The notes under the pieces: generated by a model
What the model was told of the DNA's origin: nothing
The model's input: the letters and a program-made list of their open reading frames with translations, nothing else
Databases searched by the model: none
Position numbers and translations under genes: made by a program
Assembly: GCF_009696375.1 (NCBI RefSeq)
Contig: NZ_VUMD01000010.1
Span: 1-64,000, forward strand
Direction of reading: 5' to 3'
DNA: 64,000 nt
Origin: Clostridium porci
Lineage (GTDB): Bacteria; Bacillota; Clostridia; Lachnospirales; Lachnospiraceae
Shown: positions 6,864 through 15,830 of the stretch, one piece after another
Layout of the letters: every line of letters starts with the position of its first letter
How positions within the stretch are numbered: position 1 is the stretch's first letter

Positions 6864-9194
6864 GTGGGATTGCGATTGGATCGATGCGATTTTAGTTCTA
6901 TAATGACATGTTTAAAAAATCATATCAGCGAAAGTAACCAGATGAGCCAGCCTGAATTTTTATATGAAGTATTTGAAGATTTTATGAACAGCCCAGAAAA
7001 CAAAGATTTTTCTTTTGATAATGGGCTGGTCTGCCGCTGGATGACAGGACAGGCAAAGATCAGCCCTAAAATCTCTACTTACTATGCCAAACCAAGTAAG
7101 CAGGAAAAACTGGCTGAAACAATACATCAAAATCTTCTGCCACTGATGACCGACTGCAACAAGGCACTGCAGGATGTTTACACCCTGTTTATGCAGGATA
7201 CCACCGTATCCGAAGCGAAAAAGAACAAACTGGCATTACTGTACAAACCTGCGGATTCACGGCTCCTGTTTCTGGCAAAGCTAATCGCCTTTGGTATGGA
7301 GCGTCAATTTGTCAAAAGAGATACCAAAAACCAGAAACTGATTGCAGGTGGTGCCCTCTCCCCGGTTGTCCTGGATTATATCATGGACAGTGAAGTACCC
7401 AGACCATGCCGACATTTTGTAGGAAGGAAAGAAGAACTGGGAAAATTACACACAATGCTGGAAGAAAACAGCAAAGTATTTCTCTATGGGATTGCCGGGA
7501 TTGGAAAAAGTGAACTGGCGAAAGCATATGCAAAGCAATACAAAAAATATTATACAAACATCCTTTATGTTGAATATTCTGGCGATTTGCATCAGTCAGT
7601 TACAGATATGGATTTCACTGACGATCTGCCGGAAGACAGCGAAGAAGAACGATTCCGAAAACACAACCGTTTTCTTCGCTCTCTGAAGGATGATACCCTG
7701 CTCATCATAGATAATTTCAATGTGACTGTTACACAGGACAGTTTTCTATCAGTAGTGTTGAAATACCGCTGCCGGATTCTTTTTACAACAAGGAGTAAAT
7801 TTGATGGACACTGCATTCTGCAGCTAAAAGAAATATGGGAACCCTCCTGTTTGTTTCAGCTGACATCTGCATTTTATTCGGAAGCAGAAGAACACCGAAC
7901 ACTTGTAGAAGAGATCATAGAAACTGTTCACCGCCATACCTTTGCGGTAGAACTGGCGGCAAAACTTCTGGAAAATGGGATTTTGCCTCCTGAGCAATTA
8001 CTGGAAAAACTCCGGGAGGAAAAGGCATCCCTTGAAAATGAAGACAAAATCAGTGCTATCAAAGACGGACAGAACAACAAGGCAACTTACTATAACCATA
8101 TTCACACCCTGTTCTCCCTTTATTCCATTTCACAGGAACAACAGGATATCATGCGTGATCTGTGTTTTCTTCCTCCTGCCGGTATTTCCGCCCGCATCTT
8201 TGCTGACTGGCTTGGACTGACTACTTTAAATGACATCAATGACCTGATTGAGACAGGTTTTGTACAGGCAAACACCCGGCATACCATTTCCCTACATCCA
8301 ATGATTCAGGAAATTGCCCTTTCTGAAACCAGACCTTCCATCACGAGCTGTCACACTTTGCTGGATTCCCTTCAAAAAATATGTTTGATGCACGGCATGG
8401 AGGTCAGCTATTACAAAAAATTGTTCCAGACAGTGGAAAATGTCATTCACCTGATTGAAAAAGATGATATATCCAAATACCTTCTGTTTTTAGAGGATGT
8501 CTTCCCATATATGGAGAAATACCTCTACCAGAAAGGTATGAAAGAAATTATCCGGGAATTGAAACAACTTTTGAAAGGAAATAATCATGGCACCTCTTCT
8601 GACCGGGCACTGTTGTTGGATTACCAGGCAACAGTGGAAACAAAACCAGAAAAAGCCATCAAACTGGAAAAAGAAGCACTTGCACAGATCAAAGAAATCA
8701 CAGAAACTAATGCCCACCTTGTTTCCAACCTGCATGCCAATCTTGGTGGCCTTTACCGCATGAACGGTCAGACAGAACTTGCAAAAGAACACATGGAAAA
8801 GGGTATCTTGCTACTGGAACAGAATAATCTGCTTTATACCAATGACAGTATCCCGCAGATCAACAATTACGCCGCCTTATTGACAGAAATGCAGGAATCG
8901 GAGCGGGCAATGTCAGCTCTTCAGAAACTGGCACAGATTATCAAACACTATAATTCAGATCACTGTCTGGATTATGCACAGGTGCAGGAATCCATGGGAA
9001 ATATCTGCCTGATCACAGCAAATATCTCACAGGCAAAAAGCCATTTCAAAAAAGCCATGAAAATCTATGAGAATGTCTGGGCAGATGAGCCAGAATTGAT
9101 CGAAGAGAAATATCAGGAAATTCAAGAATTGTACCCACAGATTGGTATCGCACTGGCCAAAGGTATCTTGGCTTCAATAAATAAACAGGAATAA
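6864..9194 (+). CDS. NLR-like STAND ATPase (NB-ARC type) with C-terminal TPR repeats
   Basis: The 776-residue frame has three parts. Residues ~1-185 form a helical N-domain with FDNGLVCRWMTGQAKISP. Residues ~186-480 form a STAND NTPase with Walker A GIAGIGKS (209-216), Walker B DTLLIIDNF and the RILFTTRS sensor segment. The last ~200 residues carry TPR-like repeats (SNLHANLGGLYRMNGQ, YAQVQESMGNICLITANISQ). Such proteins are signal-sensing switches; in bacteria many act in phage defence or as regulators. The AAGGTGG at 6863 fits a TTG start at 6876 better than the GTG at 6864. It has its own promoter and terminator and stands beside other defence-like genes. The effector activity of the N-domain is not recognisable. 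Confidence 0.7.
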   Translation: MGLRLDRCDFSSIMTCLKNHISESNQMSQPEFLYEVFEDFMNSPENKDFSFDNGLVCRWMTGQAKISPKISTYYAKPSKQEKLAETIHQNLLPLMTDCNKALQDVYTLFMQDTTVSEAKKNKLALLYKPADSRLLFLAKLIAFGMERQFVKRDTKNQKLIAGGALSPVVLDYIMDSEVPRPCRHFVGRKEELGKLHTMLEENSKVFLYGIAGIGKSELAKAYAKQYKKYYTNILYVEYSGDLHQSVTDMDFTDDLPEDSEEERFRKHNRFLRSLKDDTLLIIDNFNVTVTQDSFLSVVLKYRCRILFTTRSKFDGHCILQLKEIWEPSCLFQLTSAFYSEAEEHRTLVEEIIETVHRHTFAVELAAKLLENGILPPEQLLEKLREEKASLENEDKISAIKDGQNNKATYYNHIHTLFSLYSISQEQQDIMRDLCFLPPAGISARIFADWLGLTTLNDINDLIETGFVQANTRHTISLHPMIQEIALSETRPSITSCHTLLDSLQKICLMHGMEVSYYKKLFQTVENVIHLIEKDDISKYLLFLEDVFPYMEKYLYQKGMKEIIRELKQLLKGNNHGTSSDRALLLDYQATVETKPEKAIKLEKEALAQIKEITETNAHLVSNLHANLGGLYRMNGQTELAKEHMEKGILLLEQNNLLYTNDSIPQINNYAALLTEMQESERAMSALQKLAQIIKHYNSDHCLDYAQVQESMGNICLITANISQAKSHFKKAMKIYENVWADEPELIEEKYQEIQELYPQIGIALAKGILASINKQE

Positions 9195-9198
9195 TTTT

Positions 9199-9229
9199 AC
9201 GGCGGACATGGTTGCCCGCCGTTATTTTT
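9199..9229 (+). terminator. Rho-independent terminator of the STAND gene
   Basis: Stem ACGGCGG / CCGCCGT with a 10-base loop followed by TATTTTT, five bases after the stop codon. Confidence 0.85.
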
Positions 9230-9353
9230 GCCAAGACTTTTTCCCAATTTTGGGAGAAAGCCCCTGTGTTATCATACTCATTTAGCTAACAATTACATTT
9301 CGTACTTTCGACATGCTTAGTAATCAGCTATAATTCTCTCATCAAACAGTTCT

Positions 9354-10055
9354 TTAATCCTGTTTCACCATACAATACCCAATCCCAACATGTGTCTGAA
9401 TACACTTATTGGAACTGTCTTTCTTTTCTATTTTCTTCCTTACAGTCGCCACATGAACCCTGAGCGATGCAATATCTCCTTCAAAAGAACTTCCCCATAT
9501 TTCCTTCGTGATGTGGGTATGGGTCAGCACTCTTCCAAGATTTTTCGCTAACAGGCATAAGATTTTATATTCAATCGGAGTCACATGAATTTCTTCCTCT
9601 TTCACATATACTGTCTGCATTTGATAATCAATTGTTAAGCTACCATTATGAAAGACCGGAATTCCCCCCTGCTGATTATTTTGTATGTACTGAATCCTTC
9701 GATAGTTTCCTCTGATTCTTGCAAGAAGTTCCGCTGTTGAAAATGGCTTTGTAATATAATCATCAGCACCGGCATCCAAGGCATCAATCTTATCTTTGTC
9801 TTCACTTCTGGCACTTATCACAGTAATTGGAACAGTTGACCAGGTACGTATTTTTCTTATTACATCAACACCATCTATGTCAGGCAGTCCCAGATCCAGC
9901 AGGATCAGTTCCGGTGCCTGTGTTGCAGCTTCCATAATCGCCTGACTCCCATTTTTTGCCACATGATATTTATAGTTTTCTGTCTCAAGGGCGGTTGTGA
10001 TAAGACTGCGAATGGCAGCATCATCTTCTACCACTAATATATTTGAATTATTCAT
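9354..10055 (-). CDS. kdpE: Response regulator KdpE
   Basis: A 233-residue OmpR-family regulator. The receiver domain has the acidic pair VVEDDA, the phosphorylation site LILLDLGLPDIDG and the lysine segment ITKPFS. The C-terminal winged helix ends with HVATVRKKIE and GIGYCM. It overlaps the 3' end of kdpD by 8 bases, the normal kdpDE arrangement, so translation is coupled. It should activate the kdpFABC genes just upstream when K+ is limiting or cell turgor is low. A further complete regulator of the same kind sits at 21472. Confidence 0.93.
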   Translation of the reverse strand: MNNSNILVVEDDAAIRSLITTALETENYKYHVAKNGSQAIMEAATQAPELILLDLGLPDIDGVDVIRKIRTWSTVPITVISARSEDKDKIDALDAGADDYITKPFSTAELLARIRGNYRRIQYIQNNQQGGIPVFHNGSLTIDYQMQTVYVKEEEIHVTPIEYKILCLLAKNLGRVLTHTHITKEIWGSSFEGDIASLRVHVATVRKKIEKKDSSNKCIQTHVGIGYCMVKQD

Positions 10056-12744
10056 GAATCTCTACCTCCTCAGCAGGCACCGTAAAATCAAAAACGGCAC
10101 CTTTCGGTTCATTATCATAAACCATTATTTTCCCACCATGTGCATTGATAATTGATTTACAAAGAGCAAGCCCAAGACCCAGACTCCGTTTCGAATCCGT
10201 TATTTCATTATTTGCCGTATAAAACATTTCAAAAATATGCGGTTTATCTTCATCCGGAATCCCATTTCCATGATCTGCGATCTGCACATGTACAAAACTT
10301 TTTTCTTTCTTTGTGGATATCACAATCTCTCCACCTGAAGGCGTATACTTCACCGCATTATCTACAATATTAATAATTACCTGAAGAATCAGTCGTGAGT
10401 CCACATTGACAAGCTGCATTTCATCCTCCATACTGACCCGTATCACAAACTCTCTGCTTTTCCTGCTGATATGCTTTAACGCTTCCTCAATCAGATCTTC
10501 CAGCATATCTGCCTGTTTCTTAATCTTCATGCCGCCTTCTTCAATCCTGGTTACGGACAAAAGATTTTCTACCAGATTAAGCAGCCAAAAAGAATCATCA
10601 TAAATATAAGAATACACTTTTTCTTTTTTGTCCTCATTCAGTTTTCCCTGCAGAAGCATATCTGCATTTCCGCAAATGCTGGTTAGTGGCGTACGAAGGT
10701 CATGTGAAATTGATCTAAGAAGATTTGCCCTTAACTTTTCACTATTTGCCTTTTCCGTTGCAGCCTCTTCCCTGGTCCTGAAAACTTCCCGCTCCATAAC
10801 AGTCGCCGACTCGGAAAGGATAGCCATTAACACATTACTCTCAAAAGCACCCAGTATCTCTCTATTCCCAATTTCAATTCCAACAACACCATACACCGCA
10901 TCAAGGCTTCTGACTGCAAGATAATAACATGCAGCTTCGCTCAATGTTGCCGTAGTTGCTCCAGCCCGTTTATTGTTTTTAAAAACCCATTCGGCTACTG
11001 CATGTTCATTTTCGGTAATTAGTCTGGTGTAATGAGATTCATCCTTCTCACCGTTTGCATTATATATGACAGGATCATTCAAATGTTCCTCCTCCAGCCC
11101 ATAATACACCACTGTGTGACTCAGGACTTTTCCCAACTGAGCAGCCATTGTATTTCCTATTTCTTCTACTGTTTTTCCATTTTGCAAAAGCTGGTTGGTA
11201 TCCAGGATGATCTTTGTACGATATGCAAGTTTTGCCAGTTCTCTTGCCTGTGTTTTCATCTTTAGTGCAATATTGCTTGTGATAAGAGCTGCGATAAAGG
11301 AAATCACAAAGGTAACCGGATAACCCGGATCATAAGTATCCAGAGAAAACCTTGGGTCTGTAAAAAAATAGTTGAATACCACTACACTCGCTGCAGACTG
11401 CAGGAAAGAAATTGTTCGGCTTGATGTAATGATCGCAGTAATCATAACTCCCAGAATATATACCGTTATGATATTGGTATCGCTGAATTTCATTTCATAA
11501 AAAACAAAACCTATCACAGTTGATAAAAGCAGACAGACCATGGCACTCAGCATATTTTTGATTGTCATCGTGTGATCCATATTCTTCCGGAGTTTCTGTT
11601 TTTCTTTCTCCATTTTGCTGTCAGGAATAATGTAAATATCTATATCCGGTGCATACGCCGCAAGTTTATCTGTAAATGTAGGTTTGTGAAAGAAACTCCG
11701 GGAAGGAACGCTTCTTCCTGTGACAATTTTGGAAATGCCCGAGTTTCTTGCATATTCAGCGATCAGAAAAGGAATATCATCTCCACATACCGTTTCTATT
11801 TTTGCCCCCAGTTGTTCTGCCAGATGGATATTTTCTTTCAGGCGTTTTTTATCTTCCTGACCTCTTTTCTCTGCATTTGGTGGTTCTACATAAAGCCCCA
11901 CCAGTAATCCGCCAAAGGCCTTTGCCATTCTGGCAGCTGTCCGGATAATCTTCGAATTCGATGGAGACGACGATATTCCCACAAGTATCTTCTCTTCCGT
12001 GTAGTACTCACCGCCAGCCTCTTTTTTTGTCCGTTCTGTGACAAGGTTTACCCTGTCCGCTGTTCTTCGCAATGCAATCTCACGAAGGGCTGTCAACTTT
12101 TCTATGGTAAAAAAATGATCCATAGCCCGGGAAGCCTGTTCCTCCCGGTACACTTTCCCTTCTTTTAACCTTTGAAGCAGGTCTTCCGGCTCAAGATCCA
12201 CAAGCTGCACCTCATCTGCCATATCAAAAGTGGAATCCGGAATTCGCTCTTTCATAAAAATACCGGTAATGGAGGCTACAATATCACACATGCTTTCAAT
12301 ATGCTGTACATTGACCGTTGTATAAACGCTGATCCCTGCTTTCAGGATTTCTTCCACATCCTGATATCTTTTCTGATGACGGCTTCCTTCTGCATTGGTA
12401 TGTGCATACTCATCAACCAGAACTACCTGCGGACATCTTTGCAAGACAGCATCTATATCCATTTCTTTCAATTTAATCCCATTATAATCCACCTGTTTTG
12501 CAGGAACAGTTTCCAGTCCCTGTGCCATCTTCATCGTTTCCGGTCTGGCATGGGGTTCCAGGTATCCAATCACCGCATCTACATGATTTTTCTGTAAGCT
12601 ATGAGCGGCTTTCAGCATGGTATAGGTTTTCCCTACTCCCGCAGCGTATCCGAAAAATATCTTCAGTCTGCCACTGCTCTTCTTTTCTTCTTCTCTTTCT
12701 ATATCTCTCAGGATTTTATCCGGATCCGGTCTTTCCTTGTCCAT
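10048..12744 (-). CDS. kdpD: Sensor histidine kinase KdpD
   Basis: The 898-residue protein is full length. An N-terminal KdpD domain carries Walker A GYAAGVGKT (32-40) and Walker B-like VVLVDEYAHTN, followed by a universal-stress-protein-like domain (KILVGISSSPSN) that in Gram-positives binds c-di-AMP. Four membrane segments of the DUF4118 type follow, then a GAF-like region, the phosphoacceptor helix SISHDLRTPLTS and the ATPase boxes NIVDNAVKYT and DHGNGIPDEDK. It senses K+ supply and phosphorylates KdpE. It lies after kdpC with a structured repeat in the 163-base gap, so it may be read from the kdp transcript or its own start. Confidence 0.95.
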   Translation of the reverse strand: MDKERPDPDKILRDIEREEEKKSSGRLKIFFGYAAGVGKTYTMLKAAHSLQKNHVDAVIGYLEPHARPETMKMAQGLETVPAKQVDYNGIKLKEMDIDAVLQRCPQVVLVDEYAHTNAEGSRHQKRYQDVEEILKAGISVYTTVNVQHIESMCDIVASITGIFMKERIPDSTFDMADEVQLVDLEPEDLLQRLKEGKVYREEQASRAMDHFFTIEKLTALREIALRRTADRVNLVTERTKKEAGGEYYTEEKILVGISSSPSNSKIIRTAARMAKAFGGLLVGLYVEPPNAEKRGQEDKKRLKENIHLAEQLGAKIETVCGDDIPFLIAEYARNSGISKIVTGRSVPSRSFFHKPTFTDKLAAYAPDIDIYIIPDSKMEKEKQKLRKNMDHTMTIKNMLSAMVCLLLSTVIGFVFYEMKFSDTNIITVYILGVMITAIITSSRTISFLQSAASVVVFNYFFTDPRFSLDTYDPGYPVTFVISFIAALITSNIALKMKTQARELAKLAYRTKIILDTNQLLQNGKTVEEIGNTMAAQLGKVLSHTVVYYGLEEEHLNDPVIYNANGEKDESHYTRLITENEHAVAEWVFKNNKRAGATTATLSEAACYYLAVRSLDAVYGVVGIEIGNREILGAFESNVLMAILSESATVMEREVFRTREEAATEKANSEKLRANLLRSISHDLRTPLTSICGNADMLLQGKLNEDKKEKVYSYIYDDSFWLLNLVENLLSVTRIEEGGMKIKKQADMLEDLIEEALKHISRKSREFVIRVSMEDEMQLVNVDSRLILQVIINIVDNAVKYTPSGGEIVISTKKEKSFVHVQIADHGNGIPDEDKPHIFEMFYTANNEITDSKRSLGLGLALCKSIINAHGGKIMVYDNEPKGAVFDFTVPAEEVEIHE

Positions 12745-12762
12745 AATGATCTCCCTCTTCTC

Positions 12763-12897
12763 TCAGTCTTTGAGACTGAATTAAAATCGCGAATTTCAAA
12801 GAGGATTCGCGGGCGAGCTGCACAGCAACGAAGTTGCTTTCCTATGTGCAACTCTGCCATCCGCCGGAGGCTCAGTGTATTTTTATACCTCTGAGCC
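12763..12897. repeat. Multi-hairpin structured repeat, copy A (between kdpC and kdpD)
   Basis: Four adjoining stems can be drawn on the + strand. TCAGTCT/AGACTGA is at 12763-12779 and CGCGAAT/ATTCGCG at 12788-12811. A branched core at 12815-12854 has outer arms GAG.TGCACA / TGTGCA.CTC and inner stem GCAAC-GAA-GTTGC. A final stem lies at 12869-12897 (GGCTCAG / CTGAGCC). The core is followed by TGCCATCCGCCGGAGG. Copy B at 21156-21277 has the same core layout with different stem bases, so the pairing is conserved rather than the sequence. Confidence 0.75.
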
Positions 12898-12907
12898 ATC
12901 CTGTCTA

Positions 12908-13504
12908 TTATAAGATTCCTTTCAACATCAGATTCACTTTCAATACATTGACTGTTTCCTCTCCGAAAATTCCTAAGATTTTATGGTTGGTACATTTGTC
13001 AATCATATCTTGTATCTCATCTTCCGTCATTTGGTTCGCTTTTGCCAGTCTTGGCACCTGATACTCGGCTGCTGCAACGGATATATCCGGATCAAGGCCG
13101 CTTCCGGAACAGGTTACCAGGTCCTCCGGTATCTGTTCTTTGTCTGCATCCGGATTTGCCGCTTTGATTTTTTCAACCCGTTGTTCTACCAGTTCTTTGT
13201 ATTCCTGACTTTCAGGGCTTAAGTTTGACGGGCCGGAATACATCTTTGTATTTCCATCCTGATCGGTAAAGGCAGATACATTCATGATTCTGCCCCACAT
13301 ATATTCCTCACCGGTAAATTCCTGAGCTAAAAGCTCACAGCCATATTTTTTTTCATCTATTTCTATGATGCTACCGTTCGCCTTATCGGGAAAGAAAAGC
13401 TGTGAAGCTCCTGTAACAACTGTGGTGTATAAAATACCACAGATCAGTGTCATTGCCAGTACCATACCAACCGCTTTACCGAACACGGTTCCTTTTTTCT
13501 TCAT
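12908..13504 (-). CDS. kdpC: KdpC subunit of the K+-transporting ATPase
   Basis: A 198-residue protein with one N-terminal membrane helix (about residues 11-33, GMVLAMTLICGILYTTVVTG) and the KdpC pattern afterwards: NGSIIE, the LS.ESQEYK segment, VTCSGSGLDPDIS and the helical C-terminus. KdpC stabilises the KdpFABC complex and increases the ATP affinity of KdpB. It follows kdpB, but with a 35-residue membrane ORF between them, which is unusual. Confidence 0.93.
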   Translation of the reverse strand: MKKKGTVFGKAVGMVLAMTLICGILYTTVVTGASQLFFPDKANGSIIEIDEKKYGCELLAQEFTGEEYMWGRIMNVSAFTDQDGNTKMYSGPSNLSPESQEYKELVEQRVEKIKAANPDADKEQIPEDLVTCSGSGLDPDISVAAAEYQVPRLAKANQMTEDEIQDMIDKCTNHKILGIFGEETVNVLKVNLMLKGIL

Positions 13505-13527
13505 ATTGTTTTACCTCGACTTTCATT

Positions 13528-13635
13528 TTACATCCATATAGCAAATCGTAATGCAATGATTGCTGCAGCGAACAATATCATAACCAATGCCACAGCAGCA
13601 TTCTTCACAATCTTCAAAAACAATGTTTTTCTCAT
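13528..13635 (-). CDS. 35-residue single-pass membrane protein between kdpB and kdpC
   Basis: An ATG at 13635 preceded by AAGGAGAGTGAG opens a 35-codon frame. The product starts MRKTLFLKIVKNAAVALVMI and continues as one hydrophobic helix ending in a short tail. The strong ribosome binding site and the position inside the kdp operon argue that it is translated. It is distinct from the KdpF peptide found upstream of kdpA. I do not recognise a family; a second small regulatory subunit of the pump is a reasonable guess. Confidence 0.6.
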   Translation of the reverse strand: MRKTLFLKIVKNAAVALVMILFAAAIIALRFAIWM

Positions 13636-13655
13636 ATTCTCACTCTCCTTTGATT

Positions 13656-13684
13656 CAAGTCGAACGCACGTGAGACTTGGTGCG
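13656..13684 (-). promoter_or_regulatory. Possible H-type pseudoknot just upstream of the small kdp ORF
   Basis: Read on the minus strand, CGCAC and CAAGTC are followed by GTGCG and GACTTG, so the two stems interlock (5 bp and 6 bp with short loops of 4 and 3 bases). The structure ends about five bases before the ribosome binding site of the 35-codon ORF. It could control translation or transcript stability within the kdp operon. The alternative is only one of the two hairpins. Confidence 0.4.
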
Positions 13685-13712
13685 CCATACTGGTCAGCTT
13701 AATCTGATATCT

Positions 13713-15785
13713 TTATACGATATGGAAAGTTACCAGAAGAATGTCAATCAGCTTAATAAAGATAAACGGCGTAACAATTCCTCCTAACCCATAGACCAAC
13801 AGGTTTCTGGACAATAATTTACCTGCAGATACTTCCCTGTATTTAACACCTTTCAGTGCCAGCGGAATCAGTGCAATGATAACCAAAGCATTGTAGATGA
13901 TTGCGGAAAGCACTGCACTTTGCGGGCTGTAAAGCCCCATGATGTTCAGTCGGGCAAGTCCCGGGTAAAGCCCCATAAAAAGTGCCGGGATAATCGCAAA
14001 ATATTTCGATACATCATTCGCAATACTAAAGGTAGTTAAACTTCCTCTGGTCATCAGAAGCTGTTTTCCGATTCTTACGATATCAATCAGTTTTGTTGGT
14101 GAGGAATCCAGATCCACCATATTTCCCGCTTCCTTTGCTGCCTGCGTTCCACTGTTCATGGCAACAGCCACATCTGCCTGCGCAAGAGCCGGTGCATCAT
14201 TGGTTCCGTCACCAGTCATGGCTACCAGATGTCCTTTTTTCTGAAAATCCCGAATCATCTGTAATTTCCCTTCCGGGGTCGCTTCTGCAAGGAAATCATC
14301 CACCCCTGCCTCTGCTGCAATCGCCGCTGCAGTCAGAGGATTATCACCAGTGATCATAATCGTCTTAATACCCATTTTACGAAGATCTGCAAACTTTTCC
14401 TGCACACCGTCTTTTATAATGTCTTTCAGGTAAATGACTCCTAAAACGATATGGTTTTTTGCCACAACCAGCGGGGTTCCTCCTTTGGATGAAATCTCTT
14501 TCACAATATGATCACACTCCGGAGAATAAATTCCTCCACCTTTTACCACGTAATCTTTAATTGCATCTGCAGCTCCCTTTCGGATTTCTGTTCCGGCAAA
14601 ATTCACGCCGCTCATCCGGGTCACTGCGGTAAATGGGACAAATTCCATATTTTTATCAGAAAGACTTCTTTCCCGGATTCCAAACTTTTCTTTTGCCAAA
14701 ACTACAACACTTCTTCCTTCCGGTGTTTCGTCCGCCAGGGAAGACAGTTGTGCTGCATCCGCCAGTTCCTTTTCCGAAGCCCCATCTACCGGAATAAAGG
14801 CATCTGCACGACGGTTTCCCAGAGTAATCGTTCCTGTCTTATCCAGCATCAGAATATCTACATCACCTGCCGCTTCAATGGCTCTTCCACTCATTGCCAG
14901 CACATTTGCCTGGTTCAGACGGCTCATACCTGCAATGCCGATTGCAGAAAGCAACGCACCAATTGTTGTCGGTGCCAGGCAGACCAGCAATGCGACAAGG
15001 GTCGTAATAGATGTAGGATTCGCTATACCAGCCTGCTTTGCAGAGAATATGGAGTATGTATAAAGGGACATGGTAACCATAATAAATACGATGGACAATG
15101 CAACAAGAAAAATCTGCAATGCAATCTCATTCGGTGTCTTCTTACGATTTGCCCCTTCTACCATGGCAATCATTTTGTCCATAAAGGTTTCCCCTGCTTC
15201 ACTGGTAATTCTTACAACAATCCAGTCAGACAACACAGTTGTTCCGCCTGTTACGGCACTCCTGTCTCCGCCACTCTCACGAATGACCGGTGCAGACTCA
15301 CCGGTAATTGCACTTTCATCCACAGAGGCAGCACCATCCACAACTTCTCCATCACCGGGAATCTGTTCCCCCGCCTTTACCAGAACCAAATCTCCTTTTT
15401 TAAGGCTGGTAGACGGAATCACAGTAATTCTGTCTTTCTGATCCGGGGATGGGATCTTATGGGCGTCTACATCTTTCTTCGCCTTTCTTAAAGAATCTGC
15501 CTGTGCTTTTCCTCTTCCTTCTGCAATCGCTTCTGCAAAATTTGCAAACAATACCGTAAACCACAGGATCACTGCAATCGCACAGGTATAACCGGTAGGT
15601 GCATCTCCAATTCCGAAAATCAGAGAAATGAGCCAGAGCCCGGTAGTCATAATTGCCGACAGGTAAACCAGAAGCATGACCGGATTGCCTGCCTGCGTTT
15701 TCGGTTTTAACTTAATAAATGAATCTTTGATTGCCCTCATCACCATTTTTTTATCCGAGAGGGCAATTTTTTGTTTTTCTGCCAT
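13713..15785 (-). CDS. kdpB: KdpB catalytic P-type ATPase subunit
   Basis: A 690-residue P-type ATPase of the KdpB family. It has the actuator motif TGES (161-164), the phosphorylation site DKTGT with Asp315, a membrane segment with [15 protein letters not shown], the nucleotide domain and the hinge motif [25 protein letters not shown]. It hydrolyses ATP to drive K+ uptake through KdpA. The conserved serine of TGES, whose phosphorylation inhibits the pump in E. coli, is present. It lies 45 bases after kdpA with its own AGGGAGG ribosome binding site. Confidence 0.96.
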   Translation of the reverse strand: MAEKQKIALSDKKMVMRAIKDSFIKLKPKTQAGNPVMLLVYLSAIMTTGLWLISLIFGIGDAPTGYTCAIAVILWFTVLFANFAEAIAEGRGKAQADSLRKAKKDVDAHKIPSPDQKDRITVIPSTSLKKGDLVLVKAGEQIPGDGEVVDGAASVDESAITGESAPVIRESGGDRSAVTGGTTVLSDWIVVRITSEAGETFMDKMIAMVEGANRKKTPNEIALQIFLVALSIVFIMVTMSLYTYSIFSAKQAGIANPTSITTLVALLVCLAPTTIGALLSAIGIAGMSRLNQANVLAMSGRAIEAAGDVDILMLDKTGTITLGNRRADAFIPVDGASEKELADAAQLSSLADETPEGRSVVVLAKEKFGIRERSLSDKNMEFVPFTAVTRMSGVNFAGTEIRKGAADAIKDYVVKGGGIYSPECDHIVKEISSKGGTPLVVAKNHIVLGVIYLKDIIKDGVQEKFADLRKMGIKTIMITGDNPLTAAAIAAEAGVDDFLAEATPEGKLQMIRDFQKKGHLVAMTGDGTNDAPALAQADVAVAMNSGTQAAKEAGNMVDLDSSPTKLIDIVRIGKQLLMTRGSLTTFSIANDVSKYFAIIPALFMGLYPGLARLNIMGLYSPQSAVLSAIIYNALVIIALIPLALKGVKYREVSAGKLLSRNLLVYGLGGIVTPFIFIKLIDILLVTFHIV

Positions 15786-15830
15786 TTTTGATTCCTCCCT
15801 ATGATCAAAGTATTCGATTATTCCGGATTT

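Noticed and set aside
9243..9254. The palindrome CCCAATTTTGGG as an attachment site
   Set aside because: It is short, occurs next to a terminator and has no second copy at the other block end.
14508..15491. A 327-codon + strand frame opposite kdpB
   Set aside because: It is a shadow of the KdpB coding frame with an unusual Cys/Arg-rich composition.
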